25,159 nt of DNA from an uncultured Bacteroidales bacterium (lineage in GTDB: Bacteria > Bacteroidota > Bacteroidia > Bacteroidales > Bacteroidaceae). The stretch is from positions 1 to 25,159 of the forward strand of contig CALCHR010000063.1 in NCBI GenBank assembly GCA_937901185.1, in the 5' to 3' direction. The position numbers were made by a program, and so were the translations under genes. The notes under the pieces were generated by a model. That model was not told the origin of the DNA, ran no database searches, and worked only from the letters and a program-made list of their open reading frames with translations. This document shows positions 22,104-25,159 of the stretch, piece by piece. The first letter of the stretch is position 1; every line of letters begins with the position of its first letter.

Positions 22104-22131
22104 GGCGGTTCATTAAATTGGACCGTCTTTT
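22104..22131 (+). terminator. Intrinsic terminator before clamp-loader operon
   Basis: Stem GGCGGTTCA (22104-22112) pairs with TGGACCGTC (22119-22127), two G.U pairs, loop TTAAAT, followed by TTT. P7 begins within a few bases. Confidence 0.75.
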
Positions 22132-22133
22132 AT

Positions 22134-22148
22134 TGTATAATATAATAT
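22134..22148 (+). promoter_or_regulatory. Conserved promoter-like element P7 (TGTATAATATAATAT)
   Basis: One mismatch to the consensus (A for T at position 6). It lies 31 bases before the dnaX-like start, and its terminator-to-promoter junction CTTTTATTGTAT matches those of P2 and P5. Confidence 0.65.
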
Positions 22149-22179
22149 ATAAAAATACTTAAAAGAAGGAAATGATACA

Positions 22180-23217
22180 ATGAAAAGTTTGGCTGTAAAA
22201 TATCGTCCGCAGACTTTTGCCGAAGTTTGTGGCCAAAATATAACTACTAAAATTCTTAATAAAGTGCTTGAAAAGCAGGCTTTTAAAAATGCTTATCTTT
22301 TTGCTGGGCCTTCGGGCTGTGGTAAGACCACTATGGCTAGAATCTTTGCTAAAGCAATTAACGGGGGAGTAGGTGAGCCTGAGGAGCTTGATGCTGCGTC
22401 TAATGGCGGCGTTGACCAGGTAAGGGCTATTATCGAATCAGCAAATCAGAGAAGCCTTACAGGTACCTACAAAATTTATATTATTGACGAGTGCCACTCT
22501 ATTACTTCGGCAGGCTGGCAGGCTTTCCTTAAGAGCCTTGAAGATGCTCCTGCTTATACTATCTATATCTTCTGTACTACTGAGCCTAATAAGATTCCTG
22601 CAACTATTCAGAATAGAATGCAGCGCTTTAATGTAGCAAAGATCAATAGCCAGGAGATCAGAGACAGACTTGCTTGGGTATGTCAGCAGGAAGGCTTCAT
22701 TAACTATACTGATACTTGTGAGCTTATCAGTAAGCTCTGTGACGGATGTATGAGAGAAGCGCTTACTATGCTTGATCAGTGTGCAGATCTTTCTAATGAT
22801 CTTAGCCTCGAAAATACCAAGGCAGTTCTCGGTGAGTCGCCTTTTGAAAGGATGCTCAAGATTACAAATTTTCTTATTCAGGGTAATACTACGGCAGTCC
22901 TTGGCGCTATTGAAGTCTTGGCAGCCGAAGGAAAAGACCTTAAGCAGTTCGTGAACGAATATCTTAGTTTTACTCTTGAGCTTACTAAGTACAGTTTGTT
23001 TGGAAGCATGGCAGCAACAAATATTCCCGCTTACCTTGAAAACACTTCTGACCCTATGACAAGTGTTAATGCTACTTGTACCTCAATGAATAATATTGTT
23101 AGTTGGTTTAACTATCTTACGACAAAGCTTCTTGAAATTAAGAATACTATCAAGTATGACACTTCGGTTAAGGCTATTGTAGAAGCCTATTTGGTACAGG
23201 TTAGCCTTGGAAAATAA
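22180..23217 (+). CDS. Clamp loader ATPase, DnaX (gamma/tau)-like
   Basis: A 345-residue AAA+ protein starting with the DnaX-typical LAVKYRPQTFAEVCGQ. It has Walker A GPSGCGKT (43-50), Walker B YIIDECH (100-106), the sensor-1 region FCTTEPNKIP and NRMQRF in place of the usual SRC arginine-finger motif. The four-cysteine zinc module that follows Walker A in bacterial DnaX is missing, and there is no tau extension. With the next two genes it would form the pentameric loader that opens the clamp encoded at 15961. First gene behind P7; AGAAGGA precedes the ATG. Confidence 0.9.
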   Translation: MKSLAVKYRPQTFAEVCGQNITTKILNKVLEKQAFKNAYLFAGPSGCGKTTMARIFAKAINGGVGEPEELDAASNGGVDQVRAIIESANQRSLTGTYKIYIIDECHSITSAGWQAFLKSLEDAPAYTIYIFCTTEPNKIPATIQNRMQRFNVAKINSQEIRDRLAWVCQQEGFINYTDTCELISKLCDGCMREALTMLDQCADLSNDLSLENTKAVLGESPFERMLKITNFLIQGNTTAVLGAIEVLAAEGKDLKQFVNEYLSFTLELTKYSLFGSMAATNIPAYLENTSDPMTSVNATCTSMNNIVSWFNYLTTKLLEIKNTIKYDTSVKAIVEAYLVQVSLGK

Positions 23218-23231
23218 TAGGAGGTATAAAT

Positions 23232-24032
23232 ATGACTAATATTATCGGTCAAGAGAAATTGTTAGCTCGTATTGCTACCTACTATTCTATGCAGTCTTTG
23301 CCTAAAACTTTGTTATTTCTTGGTCCAACTGGCTGTGGAAAACACCTTATATCAAAATATATAGCAGAATCATTTAAGCTCGATTACAAAGAAATTAACG
23401 AAGACGTAACCAATACAGAGCTTGAAGATTACTTGCACGGTACACTTGATACACTCTATGTAATTAATCTTAATAACTTTACGGAGAAGCAACAAAATCA
23501 GTTTTTGAAGTTTATTGAGGAGCCTTCAAAGTCAGTTTATATTGTTTTGATTGCAAACTCTGAGGCAGGTATTCTTAATACAATTCTCAACAGAAGCATT
23601 AAGTATCATCTTGAACCTTATACAAAAGAGCAGATTGAGCAGATTATAGGCACCTCAGTTAATGACCTTGCTTTTAAGATTTTTCAGACTCCTGGCAAAC
23701 TTCTTAATATGACTGAGGCAAGTTTTAAGAACATTATTAATCTTGCTGGCCAGACAGTAGGGAATATTTGTCGTACTGATTATGCGAGTGCTCTTGCTAC
23801 AACTACAAAAATTAACTATAAAGATTTGTATAATAAAATAGATTTTGATTTGTTTTTAGATGCCGTCGAATACATCGCTTTAGAAGATTATAAAACTTCG
23901 GCTAACGAGCAAAGCTTCATAGTATTTAAAACAACCAATCAATTTAAGCAGTATGCTACACAGCAGCGACTTATTAAAGAAATTTTGATGCTGAATTATT
24001 TAACAACACTTTGGGAGGCCTTGCAGGGATGA
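23232..24032 (+). CDS. Clamp loader delta'-like subunit (HolB-like)
   Basis: A 266-residue AAA+ relative with a degenerate P-loop GPTGCGKH (the Ser/Thr after Lys is His) and no DExH box; VINLNNF stands at the Walker B position. The delta' hallmark QNQFLKFIEEPSKSVYIVL is clear. This fits a structural, probably ATPase-inactive delta' subunit. It begins 14 bases after dnaX, behind AGGAGG, and its TGA overlaps the start of the next gene. Confidence 0.8.
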   Translation: MTNIIGQEKLLARIATYYSMQSLPKTLLFLGPTGCGKHLISKYIAESFKLDYKEINEDVTNTELEDYLHGTLDTLYVINLNNFTEKQQNQFLKFIEEPSKSVYIVLIANSEAGILNTILNRSIKYHLEPYTKEQIEQIIGTSVNDLAFKIFQTPGKLLNMTEASFKNIINLAGQTVGNICRTDYASALATTTKINYKDLYNKIDFDLFLDAVEYIALEDYKTSANEQSFIVFKTTNQFKQYATQQRLIKEILMLNYLTTLWEALQG

Positions 24033-24946
24033 CTTTAATTGAACTTAAAAATTTTATTACTAATAAAATAGTGCCTTCTGATTTTATGATTTTTGTCAGT
24101 AAGGATTGCCCGTTTCTGGCTAATCAGTATATAAAAACTTTAGGTGATCTTGCTGTCGGCGGACTTAATAAAGTTAACAGTATTTATGAGCCTCAGCAAT
24201 CTTCTTTGATGCTACTTGCAGCACCTGCTGGAGCTATTCATGTTATGACTGTTGATACTTTTGATGAACGGGCAGAAGATTATAGTCAGTTTGAAAATAC
24301 TATTGTAGTCTGCGAACAGGTTGACAAAAATATTACTAAAAACGTTGAAAATTATATTATTAAATTCCCTAAGCTGACCGATTGGCAGATTTGTGATTAT
24401 GCTAAAACTTTGTGCCCAAATGTGGAAGAAAGTGAGCTCATGTGGCTTGTTCAGACCTCTGACAATAGTATTGAGAGAGTTTTAAACGAACTTGATAAAG
24501 TAGCTTTGTTTGGTAAAAATGAGCAGAATGAAGTACTTGCTGCCATCAGATTTGACCCGCAGACTGACCTATATAAACCTGACCTATTTGATATAGTTAA
24601 TGCTTTAGTTGAAGGCGATATGTTGACTCTTAATGATTTTATGAAACACAGCGGCTGGGAAATTCACGAGCCTGTTGTTTTAGTAAACAGAGCGTTTAAC
24701 AGCTTGAAAAATATTATCTTAATTTCTCAAAATGCAAACCTGTCTGCTGAAGAGTGCGGAGTATCTGCGGGGCAGTTTAAGTTTATCAAATATAAGTATA
24801 AGAGCCTTAATGTAGCAGCAATAAAGCAAAAGCTTAAGTTTCTTACTAGCTTCGATCTGATGCTTAAAACATCACAGCTTGAGCTTAATAAACGAGATAT
24901 GATGAGTTATATCATCAATAATATGTATTATAAAATTACTAACTAA
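24029..24946 (+). CDS. Clamp loader delta-like subunit (HolA-like)
   Basis: The chosen start is ATG 24029, overlapping the preceding TGA; GGGAGG at 24012-24017 is rather far away. An upstream in-frame start at 24011 would sit on that site. The 305-residue protein follows the delta plan: an N-terminal FMIFVSKDCPFLANQYI like the 'l.G.d.yl..q.i' segment, a Walker-B-like hydrophobic strand NTIVVCEQVDKN, then a helical lid and collar (SIERVLNELDKVALFG, VLVNRAFNSLKNIIL). There is no P-loop, as usual for delta. Position as the third gene of a loader operon strengthens the call. Confidence 0.7.
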   Translation: MTLIELKNFITNKIVPSDFMIFVSKDCPFLANQYIKTLGDLAVGGLNKVNSIYEPQQSSLMLLAAPAGAIHVMTVDTFDERAEDYSQFENTIVVCEQVDKNITKNVENYIIKFPKLTDWQICDYAKTLCPNVEESELMWLVQTSDNSIERVLNELDKVALFGKNEQNEVLAAIRFDPQTDLYKPDLFDIVNALVEGDMLTLNDFMKHSGWEIHEPVVLVNRAFNSLKNIILISQNANLSAEECGVSAGQFKFIKYKYKSLNVAAIKQKLKFLTSFDLMLKTSQLELNKRDMMSYIINNMYYKITN

Positions 24947-24955
24947 GGAGGACCT

Positions 24956-25159
24956 ATGGAGGAAATTGAACAGAAAACTTTAGATAGGTTTTCCTATTCG
25001 AAGATATCCACGTACAAACAATGTGCTTTCAAGTATCTAGTAAAATACAAAGAGAAAAACTTCATCGATAGCTCTTCGATTGCTACCGAATTTGGTACTC
25101 TTGTTCACGAAACTGAGGAACGTATAGCACATGCTCTTCGAAATGAATTACCAATAAAT
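24956..25159 (+). CDS. RecB/Cas4-type PD-(D/E)XK exonuclease, N-terminus only (3'-truncated)
   Basis: ATG 24956 follows AAGGAGGA. The visible 68 residues contain FSYSKISTYKQCAFKYLVKY and FGTLVHETEE. The opening 'S.S.l..y..CP..f.y.y' followed by 'G..vH...e' is typical of the RecB/AddB/Cas4 nuclease domain, whose catalytic residues lie past the window end. The cysteine in YKQCAF is at the position that binds an iron-sulfur cluster in many members. The role is likely DNA end processing. It runs off the window. Confidence 0.75.
   Translation, partial: MEEIEQKTLDRFSYSKISTYKQCAFKYLVKYKEKNFIDSSSIATEFGTLVHETEERIAHALRNELPIN

Noticed and set aside
1..25159. CRISPR array, tRNA or rRNA genes
   Set aside because: No regularly spaced repeats with unique spacers, cloverleaf-type sequence or rRNA-like stretch was noticed on either strand; a tRNA scan was not possible by eye at full sensitivity.

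Overview
The window looks like the replication, recombination and nucleotide-metabolism block of a large, low-GC double-stranded DNA phage (or a prophage or contig derived from one). Every supported gene is on the + strand. Genes are packed with short gaps or 1-8 base overlaps, and most are preceded by a strong AAGGAG/GGAGG-type ribosome binding site. No structural or lysis gene is identified. The AT-rich composition, the Shine-Dalgarno strength and the family resemblances (lactococcal-type ThyA, RecU-like nuclease, DnaC/DnaB/DnaG-type primosome, beta-clamp) suggest a Firmicutes host, perhaps an anaerobic gut clostridium. The host assignment is inference.

Layout. 1-884: C-terminal part of a type II topoisomerase A subunit. 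968-3403: MazG/Nmad1-like protein, an unknown protein, a thymidylate-synthase-family enzyme with an Asn-to-Asp change at the base-recognition position, a DUF5662-type protein and a small zinc-finger protein. 3481-7228: dCMP deaminase, dihydrofolate reductase, then an NAD cassette (NAD synthetase, nicotinate phosphoribosyltransferase, nicotinamidase) and a small Cys-rich protein. 7229-7482: a non-coding AT-rich region with phased GATAC repeats and a terminator. 7483-11002: dUTPase, DnaC-like loader, DnaB-like helicase and DnaG-like primase. 11096-12013: a zinc-containing single-strand-binding protein. 12100-15168: a family A DNA polymerase whose reading frame is interrupted twice next to and inside catalytic motif A. 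15182-19289: an unknown protein, beta sliding clamp, RecU-like nuclease, a helical protein and RecA. 19404-22091: an accessory stretch with a GIY-YIG homing endonuclease, a second PD-(D/E)XK resolvase-like protein, three small unknown proteins and an HNH-like protein. 22180-25159: three bacterial-type clamp-loader subunits and the start of a RecB/Cas4-type PD-(D/E)XK nuclease.

Regulation. Seven copies of a TGTATTATATAATAT-like, partly palindromic element stand in front of gene blocks. At four sites the element starts within about 2-6 bases of the T-tract of an intrinsic terminator, giving a repeated terminator-promoter unit.

Together the genes encode a nearly self-sufficient replisome (polymerase, clamp, clamp loader, primase, helicase, loader, SSB, topoisomerase), recombination functions and dNTP/NAD supply. 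The most unusual points are: (1) the polymerase gene, where in-frame stops lie beside and within motif A and skipping exactly 12 bases restores the canonical motif; (2) the pncA-pncB-nadE salvage cassette; (3) the ThyA-family Asp substitution; (4) the fused terminator-promoter units; (5) phased repeats ahead of the primosome genes. No gene in the window ends with TAG, and the only unexplained in-frame TAG is the one in polymerase motif A.
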